Assembly (NCBI RefSeq): GCF_003667445.1
Contig: NZ_RCTF01000017.1
Location: forward strand, 52,463 to 116,462
Direction of reading: 5' to 3'
Length of the DNA stretch: 64,000 bases
Source: Xanthobacter tagetidis
GTDB taxonomy: Bacteria; Pseudomonadota; Alphaproteobacteria; Rhizobiales; Xanthobacteraceae
Shown here: one piece after another, positions 1-8,642 of the stretch
How the letters are laid out: every line of letters starts with the position of its first letter
How positions within the stretch are numbered: position 1 is the first letter of the stretch
Notes under the pieces: generated by a model
The model's database searches: none
What the model saw: the letters and a program-made list of their open reading frames with translations, nothing else
What the model was told of the DNA's origin: nothing
Program-made: the position numbers and the translations under genes

Positions 1-88
1 CGCCGACCTGCGCGAGGGGCTCGACGCCTGGATCGCCCGGCGCGCGCCGGACTATCCCGGCCGGTGGTCGGCGCGGGCGGGAGCGTGA
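1..88 (+). CDS. 3' end of an unidentified protein
   Basis: The window opens inside a plus-strand reading frame (first full codon at base 2) that runs 28 codons to TGA at 86-88. The visible tail includes the residues LREGLDAWIARRAPDYPG and then a short basic end. It stops 3 bases before the next ATG, so it probably heads the same transcript as the DUF1330 gene. The fragment is too short to name a family. Confidence 0.55.
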   Translation, partial: ADLREGLDAWIARRAPDYPGRWSARAGA

Positions 89-91
89 GCC

Positions 92-511
92 ATGGAGGCC
101 TATACCAGCTTCGCCAAGCCGGTGTTCGAGGCGTTCCGCGCCGACGACCGGCCCGGCCCGGTGCACATGCTGAACCTGATCCGGCTGCGGGTTCAGGCGG
201 CATATGAAGACCGGCGCGCGGCCACCGGGATCGAGGCCTACCGCGCCTATGGCCGGCTCAGCGCGCCGGTGCTGGCCGACCTCGGCGGGCGCATCGTCTG
301 GCGCGGCGGCTTCGAGCTCAGCCTCGTCGGCCCGGCGGGAACCGCGTGGGACATCGCCTTCATCGCGGAATATCCGAGCCCGGCCGCGTTCGTCGCCATG
401 TTCGCCGATCCGCGCTACCGCGCGGCGCTCGTGCACCGGCAGGCGGGCGTGGCCGACAGCCGGCTCGTGCGCTTCCGCCCCCTGCCGGCCGGCGCGGGCT
501 TTTCCGGCTGA
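92..511 (+). CDS. DUF1330 domain protein
   Basis: 139 residues. The pattern GPVHMLNLIRL near residue 25, then a glycine-rich stretch with WRGGFELSLVG, and AFIAEYPSPAAFVAMFADPRYRAALVHR around residues 87-115 fits the DUF1330 dimeric alpha/beta-barrel family; the last segment is the usual 'F-x-x-M-x-x-D-P-x-Y' signature. These are small soluble cytoplasmic proteins of unproven function. The gene begins 3 bases after the stop of the gene running in from the left edge, and ends 19 bases before the convergent YoaK-type gene. The family call is firm; no reaction is proposed. Confidence 0.8.
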   Translation: MEAYTSFAKPVFEAFRADDRPGPVHMLNLIRLRVQAAYEDRRAATGIEAYRAYGRLSAPVLADLGGRIVWRGGFELSLVGPAGTAWDIAFIAEYPSPAAFVAMFADPRYRAALVHRQAGVADSRLVRFRPLPAGAGFSG

Positions 512-530
512 CCGGCCGCCCGCGCGCCGC

Positions 531-1241
531 TCACCCGGCCGGGCGCGCGGGCTCGGCCGGCGGCGCGGCGGACAGGACGAGGATCTCCGCCAGCGCCACC
601 AGCGGCGGCAGCAGGAAGCACCAGACCCCCACCGCCCGGTAAAGCAGAGCGGCGACCGCGCAGCCGCCGCAGAAGCTCGCGAAGAACAGCGCGAAGCGGC
701 GCAGGCGCAGGCGCACGGGCTCCGGGAGGCCGCCGGCGGGCGGGCGCATCGCCTGCGTCGCATCGAGCAGCACCTGCGTCATGGTGCCGGTCATCACGGT
801 GGAGGGCGGCGCGTCGGTGAGGTGGGTGCGATGCAGCGCGTTCTGCAGCGCCATGGCGCTCACCAGCGTCATGCCCGTCATCACGGCATTGGGCGTGTCG
901 GCGGCGAGCGGCAGGCCGACCTGGATCGCCACCAGGGCGGCATGGGCGAGCAGCACGAGCTTCGCCGCCATCAGCACGCGGAAGTCGTCGATGCCGCGCT
1001 GCGCCAGCGCCTGGCTGAGCAGCCGGGCGGCCACCACTACCACGCAGAACACCGGCACGGCGATGATCTTCGACAGGTCCGGCATGCGCCCGTCCGCCAG
1101 CGCCGCCGCGAAGGTGACGAGGTTGCCGGTGACGTGCGCCGCGAACAGGCCGTTGAGGGCGACGAAGCCGGCCGTGTCCACGAAGCCGGCATTGAAGCAC
1201 AGCAGGCTGGGCAGAAGGTACTTCATCGCGGCGTGACCCAT
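531..1241 (-). CDS. YoaK/DUF1275 family membrane protein
   Basis: 236 residues and mostly hydrophobic. The N-terminal signature FNAGFVDTAGFVALNGLFAAHVTGN is written here only in part: FVDTAGF and HVTGNLV identify DUF1275 (YoaK). About six membrane segments can be seen, ending in a short proline/alanine-rich tail. The function is unknown; these are inner-membrane proteins. I place the start at the ATG of MGHAAMKYL because GGAGAGGG lies just upstream. A longer open frame to 1289 has no ribosome site, and the inner ATG at 1226 is also possible. The gene is divergent from the LuxR-type regulator at 1323, with only about 80 bases between them. Confidence 0.85.
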   Translation of the reverse strand: MGHAAMKYLLPSLLCFNAGFVDTAGFVALNGLFAAHVTGNLVTFAAALADGRMPDLSKIIAVPVFCVVVVAARLLSQALAQRGIDDFRVLMAAKLVLLAHAALVAIQVGLPLAADTPNAVMTGMTLVSAMALQNALHRTHLTDAPPSTVMTGTMTQVLLDATQAMRPPAGGLPEPVRLRLRRFALFFASFCGGCAVAALLYRAVGVWCFLLPPLVALAEILVLSAAPPAEPARPAG

Positions 1242-1322
1242 CCCTCTCCTGCCCCGGTCCGGCTTGCCAATCGACCGCCCAGCCGCCACACAAGGACGGA
1301 GCCCTGCGACAGCGAGTGCCCG

Positions 1323-2132
1323 ATGACCCGCGATATCGGCCCCATGCCCGACGACGCCGTGCCGCTGCTCGGCGAGGACGACGTGCGGGAGATCGTCCGG
1401 CTGCTCGGCGACGTGATTGTCTCGCGCCAGGATTTCTCAAGCGTAAAGCGGCAGCTCGTGGAGGGCATCTGCCGGCTGATCGATGCCGACGCCTGGACCT
1501 GGAGCCTCGGCTGCTTCGCCGAGCCGGGCGCGCAGCCGGTCTATCTCGGCATGGCCCATGGCGGGTTCGACGAGGCGCGCTACACCCGCCTGCTGCTCGC
1601 CGCCAGCCACCCGGACATGGCGTGGACCTCGGAACGGCTGCTCACCGAGATGCGCACCAAGGACACCCACGTCACGCGCCTCCGGCAGCAGGTGGTGGAC
1701 GAGGCGACGTTCGTCGCCTCCGGTGTGGACGGGCACCTGCGCGCGGCCGACATCGGCCCCTTCATCTTCTCCCTGCGCCCGATCGACGACCGGGCGGTCA
1801 GCATCATCGCCTTGTATCGCCGGCAGGGGGCGTCGGACTTCTCGGAGCGCGAATCGCGCATCGCCCACATCCTGCTCACCGAGCTGCCGTGGCTGCACGA
1901 GCAGGGCTGGCCGCAGGACCGCGGCGCCTCGGTGCCGCGCCTCTCCCCGCGGCTGCGCCTGGTGCTGAACCTGCTGCTGGACGGGCGCAGCCGCAAGGAG
2001 ATGGCGGCGAACCTGTCCTTGTCCGAGCACACCGTCGCCCAGTACCAGAAGGCGCTCTACCGCCATTTCGGCGTCACCTCCCACGCCACCCTGCTGCGGC
2101 GCTTCCAGATGGGCGACGGCGGCGACCGGTAG
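1323..2132 (+). CDS. LuxR-type helix-turn-helix transcriptional regulator
   Basis: 269 residues. The C-terminal ~60 residues form a GerE/LuxR DNA-binding domain: LSPRLRLVLNLLLDGRSRKE, then MAANLSLSEHTVAQYQKAL and a final FGVTSHATLL. The ~200-residue N-terminal part (DADAWTWSLGCF, GPFIFSLRPIDDRAVSII) looks like a GAF/autoinducer-like sensory fold, but it lacks a receiver aspartate and recognised homoserine-lactone contacts. Start chosen at ATG 1323; ATG 1344 is an alternative. It sits directly upstream of the exported molybdenum hydroxylase operon and may control it; that link is inferred from position only. The antisense strand is open through part of this gene but shows no family features. 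Confidence 0.85.
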   Translation: MTRDIGPMPDDAVPLLGEDDVREIVRLLGDVIVSRQDFSSVKRQLVEGICRLIDADAWTWSLGCFAEPGAQPVYLGMAHGGFDEARYTRLLLAASHPDMAWTSERLLTEMRTKDTHVTRLRQQVVDEATFVASGVDGHLRAADIGPFIFSLRPIDDRAVSIIALYRRQGASDFSERESRIAHILLTELPWLHEQGWPQDRGASVPRLSPRLRLVLNLLLDGRSRKEMAANLSLSEHTVAQYQKALYRHFGVTSHATLLRRFQMGDGGDR

Positions 2133-2558
2133 CGCGCGGTCTGAGGTACCTCGATCCCGCCGACCGGAACGGAGAGCCGCCGGCTTTTGCTGCGCCGCTT
2201 CTTGGACGAACGGCGGCACGGCGCGGTTTATCTTGCACTGCGAAAGACTCTATCCCTCAAATGTGGGAATAGTCAGGGACCCGTCCGGTCTGCTACCCGG
2301 ATTCCTGCGTGCTCGGCTGATAACTCCGTCAGCAGTCCAAGATCAGCCCCCGCGCCGCCACGCGCTTCAACCTTCGCCCGCAAGGCCTTGGAGGGTTTGG
2401 GCGACCAATCGCCTGTATGATGTAACCGTCGACAAGTCTTTCAGTCCGCCGTCGAAAAGAAAAATCGTTTTCTTCTAAAACAAAGCGTACGCATGGGAAG
2501 CTCGCGGGGCTCCCGCGGCTTCGGCGCGTCGCCGTTGGCATCACAGGGGGGGCATCCA
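2133..2558. other. Gene-free stretch upstream of the molybdenum hydroxylase operon
   Basis: About 426 bases without a convincing gene. It contains an imperfect inverted repeat at 2250-2272 (CTATCCC, 8 bases, GGGAATAG) and an A/T-rich symmetrical element at 2457-2474 (AAGAAAA, 4 bases, TTTTCTT). The latter stands out from the GC-rich surroundings. The promoter of the operon most likely lies here; I could not place a -35/-10 pair with confidence. Confidence 0.5.
2250..2272. promoter_or_regulatory. Imperfect inverted repeat, candidate operator
   Basis: CTATCCC at 2250-2256 and GGGAATAG at 2265-2272 are near-complementary arms around 8 bases. The repeat lies between the LuxR-type regulator gene and the operon it may control. 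It could be that regulator's binding site; the sequence alone does not prove it. Confidence 0.3.
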
Positions 2559-5333
2559 GTGACGGAACCGTCGCGGCGGGACGTGTTGAAATGGAGCGCC
2601 GCCGGCGGCATCGCGCTCAGCCTGTCGCGGCTTCCGGTCGCCATGGCGGCCGCGTTCGACGATACGCAGACCCTGCCGGGCCGCGCGCGGCCCAATCCGG
2701 CGGCGGCCGGGCACGGGCGGATCGATGCCGTGGCGAAGGTCACGGGCGCCAAGCTCTACGTCTCCGACTTCCGCGCCGCGGACATGGAGGGCTGGCCCGC
2801 CACCACGGCCCATGCCCTGCTGGTGCGGGCGGCCGACGCCACCCACGTGCTCACCGGCATCGACCTTGGCGCCCTCGACGGCGACCTGAAGCCCACGGTG
2901 GTGGTGACCGGACAGGACTTGGCGCAGGCCGGCCTCAAGGGCCCGCCCTTCTATGCCGGCGACCTCCTGTGCCCGGTGGGCACCACCCCGCTCTATCTCG
3001 GCCAGCCGGCGGCGCTGCTGCTGTTCGAGCGCTTCGACGCCTTCGACCGCGCCCGCGTCCTGTTGCGCGAGAAGAGCCCGCTCGTCTTCGGCGCCGAGAC
3101 CGGGGCGCTGGCCCGGCCCAATTATGCCGCCATGCGCTTCACCCGCGTCGCCGGCCCGACGCCCGACGCGCCGGACGTCTATTCCCCGCTGATGGAGGGC
3201 TGGATCAGCCCCGGCGTCTTCGAGGCCGGAGGGCGGCCGGTCTGGCAGCCTCTGCCCATCGCGGAAGGCGGACAGTACAAGAAGGGCGCCACCTACGGCG
3301 AGGCGATCCGCGCCGGCATCGCCGCCGCCGATCCGGCCGCTCTGGTGCTCGACCGCAGCTTCCGCACCCAGTCCATCGACCCCATGTTCCTGGAGCCGGA
3401 ATGCGGCCTCGCCTGGTACGATCCCAAGGCGAGGGCGCTCCGGCTGGCGCTCGGCGTGCAGTCGCCGCTGGAGGCGGCGGAGGCGCTGGGCGACATGTTC
3501 GGCGCCGCCAAGGAGGGGGTCCGGCCGAAGAGCATCGACACGCGCTTCGCCCATCTCGGCGGCGGCTTCGGCGGGCGCGACCACACCCCCTTCCCGCTCT
3601 ATGTGGCGCTCGCCGCCATTTTCCTGCCGAACCGCCCGATCCGGCTCGCCCATGACCGGTTCCAGCAGTTCCAGGGCGGCATCAAGCGCCACGCCTTCGA
3701 CATCCGCTCCAAGGTGGCGTTCGAGCGCGCCACGGGGCGCATCCGCGCCTTCGCCGCCGACCACGTGCTCGACGGCGGCGGGCTCGCCAACTATTCGGCC
3801 AGCGTCGCGGTGGTCTCCGCCACCTCCGCCATCGGCGCCTACGACGTGCCCAAGGTGGACGTCACCACGGTGGCCGAGCACACGCGCGGCGTCACCGCCG
3901 GCTCCATGCGCGGCTACGGCGTGGTGCAGACCACCGTCGCGCTCGAAACGCTGATGGACGAGGCGGCGGCCGCGCTCGGCATCGACCCCGTCACCCTGCG
4001 CCGGCGCAACCTGCTGAAGACGGGCGGGCGCTCCATGGCCGGCAATCCCTGGACGGTCTCGGTGCGCACCCCGGAGCTGCTCGACAAGATGGAGGCCCAC
4101 GCGCTGTGGCGCGGCCGCGCCGCGGCGAAGGCGGCGGCGCCCGCCGGAACCCTCGTCGGCACCGGCCTTGCTCTGTGCGTGAAGGACTACGGCACCGGCG
4201 CCGACTGCGCGCTCGGCCGGGTGGAGCTGGAGCCGGACGGGCGCGTGCGCATCGTCTGCGACGCGGTGGAGATGGGCAACGGCATCGGCACCGCCATGGC
4301 GAACCGGGTGGCGCAGTATCTCGGCCGGGTGGCGGACGAGGTCTCGGTGGCGCGCATCGACGCGTTCGGCGCGCTCGGCCTCGTCACCTCGGGCGATCCC
4401 TACACCATCACCCAGGCGGCGCAGGACAAGGCGGCGAAGAACCCGCGCTGGGTGCCGGCCATCTCCTCCGCCACCAGCGCCTCCATCGGCGCCCATGTGG
4501 GCACCCAGGCGGCCGGCGAGGCGGCGCGCATCCTCCTGCGCTTCGGCCTGTGGCCGGCGGCGCTGGCGATGTGGGGCATCCGGAAGAACGACCCGCGCCG
4601 CTTCCTGTGGGAGGAGGCCTACTGGCAGGACGGCATGCTCATCATGTCCGGCCTGCCGCCTCTGGCGCAGCCGGACCTTGCCGCCAAGGCCCACGCCATG
4701 GGCGCGCTCACCGGCACCATGGCCCACGCCTTCTCGCGCTGGGCCTGGGCGCAGGCGGCGTTCCCGCTCGACGGCTTCAACTGGGCGGCCGACCTCGACG
4801 CGCTCGCGGTGCGCCGCGGCAAGGGGCCGTTCAAGGTGCTCGACCGCAGCTTCGTCGCCTTCCCGCCGGCGAGCTACAACCGCATCGGCACCGCCTTCGT
4901 CTCGGGCTGCGGCACGCTGGTCAGGGTCGAGATCGACCGGGCGAGCGGCGCCGTACGGGTTGCGCGCGGCTACAGCGTGCTCGAATGCGGCCACGCTTTG
5001 GCGCCCGAAGTGGTGCGCGGCCAGGCCCATGGCGGCTTCGCCATGGGGCTCGGCCAGGCGCTGCTGGAGAACCTGCCGCCGTTCGAGGACGGCCCCGGCA
5101 ACGGCCGCTGGAACCTCGGCGACTATGTGGTCGCCCGCGGCTCGGACCTGCCGGTCCATGCCCTGGAGGTGGAGATCCTGCCGCCGGTCGCGCCCAACGA
5201 GCCGCCCAAGGGCATGGCCGAGGTGGTGATGATCCCGGTGGTCCCGGCGATCCTGAACGCCATCGCCGACGCCACCGGAAAGCGCTTTTCCGCATTGCCC
5301 GTGACGCCGGACGACGTCCGGCGCGTCCTGTGA
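2559..5333 (+). CDS. Tat-exported molybdenum hydroxylase, large (molybdopterin-binding) subunit
   Basis: 924 residues from GTG 2559, which has a G-rich ribosome site 6 bases upstream and puts the Tat motif SRRDVLK near the N-terminus; ATG 2493 is an in-frame alternative. The family is the xanthine dehydrogenase/aldehyde oxidase type, closest in organisation to isoquinoline 1-oxidoreductase large subunits. Visible elements: the Tat signal with AAGGIALSLSRLPVAMAAA, the Mo-pterin loops GGGFGGRDHTPF (~residue 335), MRGYGVV and VEMGNGIGTAMA, and near the C-terminus GMAEVVMIP, where the usual GxGE keeps its glutamate. It would hydroxylate a heterocycle or aldehyde in the periplasm. The next two genes supply its electron chain. 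The substrate is unknown. Confidence 0.88.
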   Translation: MTEPSRRDVLKWSAAGGIALSLSRLPVAMAAAFDDTQTLPGRARPNPAAAGHGRIDAVAKVTGAKLYVSDFRAADMEGWPATTAHALLVRAADATHVLTGIDLGALDGDLKPTVVVTGQDLAQAGLKGPPFYAGDLLCPVGTTPLYLGQPAALLLFERFDAFDRARVLLREKSPLVFGAETGALARPNYAAMRFTRVAGPTPDAPDVYSPLMEGWISPGVFEAGGRPVWQPLPIAEGGQYKKGATYGEAIRAGIAAADPAALVLDRSFRTQSIDPMFLEPECGLAWYDPKARALRLALGVQSPLEAAEALGDMFGAAKEGVRPKSIDTRFAHLGGGFGGRDHTPFPLYVALAAIFLPNRPIRLAHDRFQQFQGGIKRHAFDIRSKVAFERATGRIRAFAADHVLDGGGLANYSASVAVVSATSAIGAYDVPKVDVTTVAEHTRGVTAGSMRGYGVVQTTVALETLMDEAAAALGIDPVTLRRRNLLKTGGRSMAGNPWTVSVRTPELLDKMEAHALWRGRAAAKAAAPAGTLVGTGLALCVKDYGTGADCALGRVELEPDGRVRIVCDAVEMGNGIGTAMANRVAQYLGRVADEVSVARIDAFGALGLVTSGDPYTITQAAQDKAAKNPRWVPAISSATSASIGAHVGTQAAGEAARILLRFGLWPAALAMWGIRKNDPRRFLWEEAYWQDGMLIMSGLPPLAQPDLAAKAHAMGALTGTMAHAFSRWAWAQAAFPLDGFNWAADLDALAVRRGKGPFKVLDRSFVAFPPASYNRIGTAFVSGCGTLVRVEIDRASGAVRVARGYSVLECGHALAPEVVRGQAHGGFAMGLGQALLENLPPFEDGPGNGRWNLGDYVVARGSDLPVHALEVEILPPVAPNEPPKGMAEVVMIPVVPAILNAIADATGKRFSALPVTPDDVRRVL

Positions 5334-5346
5334 GGGGAGGCTGCCT

Positions 5347-5862
5347 GTGCCCGCGATCTCGCTGACCATCAACGGCCGCGCCCACGGACCCATCGAGGTG
5401 CGCGCCGACCTGTCCATGAACGACTTCCTGCGGGAGGTGCTGGGCCTCACCGGCACCAAGTTCGGCTGCGGCGCCGCCCAGTGCCTGAGCTGCGCGGTGA
5501 TCGTCGATGCCGGCGACGGCACCAGCGCCACCATGCCCACCTGCGTGATCGCCGCCACCGACTTTGACGGCAAGGCGATCCGCACCGTGGAGGGGCACGC
5601 CAAGGACGGCGCGCTGACGCCGCTCCAGCAGAGCTTCATCAGCCATTTCGCGTTCCAGTGCGGCTATTGCACGCCCGGCTTCCTCAATGAGGGGCAGGTG
5701 CTGCTGGAGCGGCTGGAGAAGGCGCCGATCCCGCGCGCCGAGCTGGAGCGCACCGTCACCGAGGCGCTCGACGGGCACCTGTGCCGATGTTCGGGCTATG
5801 TGAAGTACCACGAGGCGGTGCGCGACGTGATCCTGGCCGATCCCGGCCGGTTCCTGACCTGA
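5347..5862 (+). CDS. (2Fe-2S)-binding small subunit of molybdenum hydroxylase
   Basis: 171 residues from GTG 5347, with GAGGGGAGG about 8 bases upstream. An N-terminal plant-type [2Fe-2S] site is seen as FGCGAAQCLSCAV with a later TC, and a C-terminal helical [2Fe-2S] domain as QCGYCTPGF and CRCSGYVKYHEAV. This is the standard small subunit that passes electrons from the Mo-pterin site. It has no signal peptide of its own, so it is probably carried through the Tat system with the twin-arginine large subunit, as known for related oxidoreductases. It lies 13 bases after the large-subunit gene and 10 bases before the cytochrome gene. Confidence 0.92.
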   Translation: MPAISLTINGRAHGPIEVRADLSMNDFLREVLGLTGTKFGCGAAQCLSCAVIVDAGDGTSATMPTCVIAATDFDGKAIRTVEGHAKDGALTPLQQSFISHFAFQCGYCTPGFLNEGQVLLERLEKAPIPRAELERTVTEALDGHLCRCSGYVKYHEAVRDVILADPGRFLT

Positions 5863-5872
5863 GGGGCGGCGC

Positions 5873-6481
5873 ATGACACCCCTCCTGCGCATGGCGCTTC
5901 TCGCACTGGCCGCCGCCCTGCTGCTCCCGGCGCAGGGCCGCGCCGCCTCTCCGCCCGGCGGCACGCTGGCCGCGCCGGAGGCGTTCGCCGGCATCGCCGA
6001 CCCCGAAGCGCGCTCGGCCGCCTATTTCAGCGAGCTGAGCAAGGTGCTCACCAGCCCGCGCTGCACCAACTGTCATCCCGCCACCGACCGGCCGCGCCAG
6101 GGCGACGCTGCCCGCCTGCACCAGCCGCCGGTGTTCCGCGGGCCGGACGGGCAGGGCCTCGCCAGCCTCCGGTGCTCCATGTGCCATCGCGAGAGCGGCT
6201 TCAAGCCGGCCGGCATGCCGGGTCATCCGCACTGGCAGCTCGCCCCCGCCTCCATGGCCTGGGAGGGCAAGACCGTCCGCGAGATCTGCCTCCAGATCAA
6301 GGACCCCGCGCGCAATGGCGGGCGCTCGGTCGACGATTTGATCGCCCATATCGGCGACGACACGCTGGTGGGCTGGGCCTGGGCGCCGGGCGGCGACCGC
6401 ACGCCCGCCCCCGGCACGCAGGAAGAGGCCAAGGCCCTGGTCAAGGCGTGGGCGCAGACCGGGGCCGCCTGCCCGAACTGA
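5873..6481 (+). CDS. Di-heme c-type cytochrome of the molybdenum hydroxylase
   Basis: 202 residues with an N-terminal Sec signal (hydrophobic LLRMALLALAAALLLPAQGRA). Two heme attachment motifs are present: CTNCH near residue 64 and CSMCH near residue 101. The rest of the sequence (MPGHPHWQLAP, GGRSVDDLIAHI, VGWAWAPGGDRTPAPGT) resembles the cytochrome proteins annotated as isoquinoline 1-oxidoreductase subunits. It probably takes electrons from the [2Fe-2S] subunit in the periplasm and hands them to the respiratory chain, so the hydroxylase would not need NAD or oxygen. It is the third gene of the operon. Confidence 0.88.
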   Translation: MTPLLRMALLALAAALLLPAQGRAASPPGGTLAAPEAFAGIADPEARSAAYFSELSKVLTSPRCTNCHPATDRPRQGDAARLHQPPVFRGPDGQGLASLRCSMCHRESGFKPAGMPGHPHWQLAPASMAWEGKTVREICLQIKDPARNGGRSVDDLIAHIGDDTLVGWAWAPGGDRTPAPGTQEEAKALVKAWAQTGAACPN

Positions 6482-6500
6482 TCGAGACGAGGAGGAAACG

Positions 6501-7598
6501 ATGACACGCTTACCTGTCGCGCTGGCGCTCGCTACGGCGCTCGCCGCGGCGCCCTTCGCCGGCGCCAAAGCCGCCGAGCTGCCGGCCTACATGAAGCCGA
6601 TCTCCGGGCAGCTGAAGCCGCCCACGGCGCAGGAGCTCGCCAACCGCGACGTGCTCCAGCTGAACATCTCCATGTTCGAGCTTTACGCCAATGCGGGGAA
6701 GATCTTCCGCTCGAACATCCTCGACCAGCACCCGGTGATCCTGGCCCTGTTCTCGGGCGCGGGCGGGCGGATGATCCTCTACCGGCCCGGCAAGCCGCCG
6801 CTGGAGGCGCCCTCGGTGCCGAAGGTGTACCAGGTGATGAAGTCGCTGGGCCACAGCACCATGGCGGTGTCCGAGGTGGTGCTGCCGTTCATCGACAATC
6901 CGCAGGACAAGAGCTGGGTCGCGCCCATGCGCGCCTACCTCACCGAGATGAAGAGCGCGCTCGACGGCATCGGCGCGGCCGAGATGCCGGACGAGTGGCG
7001 CGCCAATTCGCGCGCCATCCTGGAGAACAATATCGCCTTCATGGAGGACCGCATCGCCAAGGGCGTGATCACGCTCGATGCGGTCCAGGCGTTCGCCAAG
7101 AAGCAGGCGCCGGTGCTCGGCCACGCCATCTCCTGGGCGGCGCAGACGCAGGTGAAGCACTGGATGGGCGTGCTCGACGGCTGGAAGCAGGAGCTGGGCG
7201 GCAATTTCGACAACGTCTATGCCGCGAGCAACACCATCTACGTGGCGCGCCAGAACAACGTGCTGTTCAGCGTGCTGGCCCAGTATTTCGGGCCGGAGGC
7301 GATCAACGACCGGCTGATGCTGATCGAGACCATCTCCTTCACCACCACGCCGGACGACATGCTCACCTCCCTGGTGCGCATCATCTCCGACCGCACGGTG
7401 GGCGGCCTGTTCTTCAACAGCGACCGGCTGATGGACTACGAGCTGATGGGAGGCGACGCGCGCAAGACCATCATCTCGGAAATGAAGGCGCGCGGCAGGG
7501 AGCCGTTCCTGCCCCCCGCGGTGCCGTTCGGCTCCAAGCAGTGGCCGACGCTGATCTCCGGCGGCTCCGGCCCCGCCTCGCTCGACGACCTGCGCTGA
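6501..7598 (+). CDS. Exported protein of unrecognised family
   Basis: 365 residues with a clear Sec signal ending near AGAKAAELP. The start ATG has AGGAGG 5 bases before it. The body is mixed helical (VAPMRAYLTEMKSALDGI, TLDAVQAFAKKQAPVLGHAI, QTQVKHWMGVLDGWKQELG), ending in a proline-rich tail with FLPPAVPFGSKQWPTL. I see no cysteine pairs, heme motif, catalytic signature or membrane segment after the signal. It follows the cytochrome gene by 19 bases and should act with the exported hydroxylase. I do not recognise the family and propose no reaction. Confidence 0.75.
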   Translation: MTRLPVALALATALAAAPFAGAKAAELPAYMKPISGQLKPPTAQELANRDVLQLNISMFELYANAGKIFRSNILDQHPVILALFSGAGGRMILYRPGKPPLEAPSVPKVYQVMKSLGHSTMAVSEVVLPFIDNPQDKSWVAPMRAYLTEMKSALDGIGAAEMPDEWRANSRAILENNIAFMEDRIAKGVITLDAVQAFAKKQAPVLGHAISWAAQTQVKHWMGVLDGWKQELGGNFDNVYAASNTIYVARQNNVLFSVLAQYFGPEAINDRLMLIETISFTTTPDDMLTSLVRIISDRTVGGLFFNSDRLMDYELMGGDARKTIISEMKARGREPFLPPAVPFGSKQWPTLISGGSGPASLDDLR

Positions 7599-7605
7599 CC
7601 GTTCC

Positions 7606-7630
7606 GCCCGGGGGTCGCGCGCTCCCGGGC
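7606..7630. repeat. Intercistronic stem-loop
   Basis: GCCCGGG at 7606-7612 and CCCGGGC at 7624-7630 form a 7-bp perfect stem with an 11-base loop, between the unknown exported protein and the deacetylase-like gene. It has no U-run, so it is more likely an mRNA-stabilising or processing hairpin than a terminator. Confidence 0.4.
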
Positions 7631-7657
7631 ATTCCCCCCCGTGCCGAGGCCTGACCC

Positions 7658-8608
7658 ATGCGCCTGCGCACCCTCGCTCTCCTCCTCGCCGCTCTGCTGG
7701 CGCCCGCCTCCGCCTGCGCCCAGAGCGGGCCGGACTGGATCACCGGCCTGCCGCGCCAGGACATCGCCGTCGCCTCCTGGCCCGGCGGCAAGAAGGTGGC
7801 GGTGGTGTTCGTGCTCTATGTGGAGGTGTGGGGCCAGGGCCAGGGGCCGAACTTCCGGCCCGACATGACCTCCCGCAAGCCCGACCTCGTGGACGAAGGC
7901 TTCCGGCAGTACGCGATCAATTTCGGCCTGCCGCGCGCCGGCCGGTTGTTCCAGGAGATGGGGGTTCCGCTCAGCCTGGCGCTGAACGCCCAGTTCCCCA
8001 CCGCCCAGCCGCAGACCTGGAAGACGCTGCGCGCGCTGGTGCCGCAGGCGCCGATCCTCGCCCACGGGCTCAACAATTCCACCGATTTGCTGCCGCTCGC
8101 CGAGGGCCCGGCCGCCCAGCGCGCTTATATCCGCAAGACCCTCGACATGATCGAGGCGGCGACCGGCGTGCGCGCCATGGGCTGGTCGAGCCCGAGCGTC
8201 TATCCCGACGCCGAGACGTTCGCCGCCACCGCCGCCGAGGGCATCCGCTACACGCTCGACGGCATGGATTCGGACCTGCTCTCCCGGCTCGACACCAGGC
8301 CGGCGCCGCTGGTGCTCATCCCCTACCCGCCGAGCGTCGTGGACATGGGCCAGTACCTCTCGCGCTTCAAGGAGGCGAGCGATCTGGAGCGGCTGTGGAT
8401 CGACTATGTGGGCGAGATGGCACGCGAGGCGAAGGCCGATCCCGGCCGCCCGGCGACCATCGTCGCCATCGGCCTGCATCCGTTCGTGATCGGCACGCCG
8501 GCGGGCGCCGCCGCCATGCGCCGGGTGCTGGAGGCGCTCAAGGGGATGGATCAGGTCTGGCTCGCCGACACCGAGGCGGTGATGCGGGCCGCCGGCCAGC
8601 CGTTTTAG
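7658..8608 (+). CDS. Exported polysaccharide-deacetylase-fold protein
   Basis: 316 residues with a signal peptide ending near PASACAQ. The body resembles NodB/PuuE-type polysaccharide deacetylases: a start strand VAVVFVLYVEVWG, the block RQYAINFGLPRAGRLFQEMGVP (shown in part), a histidine in ILAHGLNNS, then GWSSPSVYPDAET and a late IVAIGLHPFVIGTP. The HG and LHP histidines fit the metal and catalytic positions, while the usual early 'D-D' pair is replaced by VE. The enzyme may act on a C-N amide bond of a small molecule rather than on a polymer. It shares the operon with the exported hydroxylase, so a product-hydrolysis role is possible but inferred. Confidence 0.75.
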   Translation: MRLRTLALLLAALLAPASACAQSGPDWITGLPRQDIAVASWPGGKKVAVVFVLYVEVWGQGQGPNFRPDMTSRKPDLVDEGFRQYAINFGLPRAGRLFQEMGVPLSLALNAQFPTAQPQTWKTLRALVPQAPILAHGLNNSTDLLPLAEGPAAQRAYIRKTLDMIEAATGVRAMGWSSPSVYPDAETFAATAAEGIRYTLDGMDSDLLSRLDTRPAPLVLIPYPPSVVDMGQYLSRFKEASDLERLWIDYVGEMAREAKADPGRPATIVAIGLHPFVIGTPAGAAAMRRVLEALKGMDQVWLADTEAVMRAAGQPF

Positions 8609-8642
8609 GCGCCGGCCGGCCGAACCCAGGAGAACATAGCCC

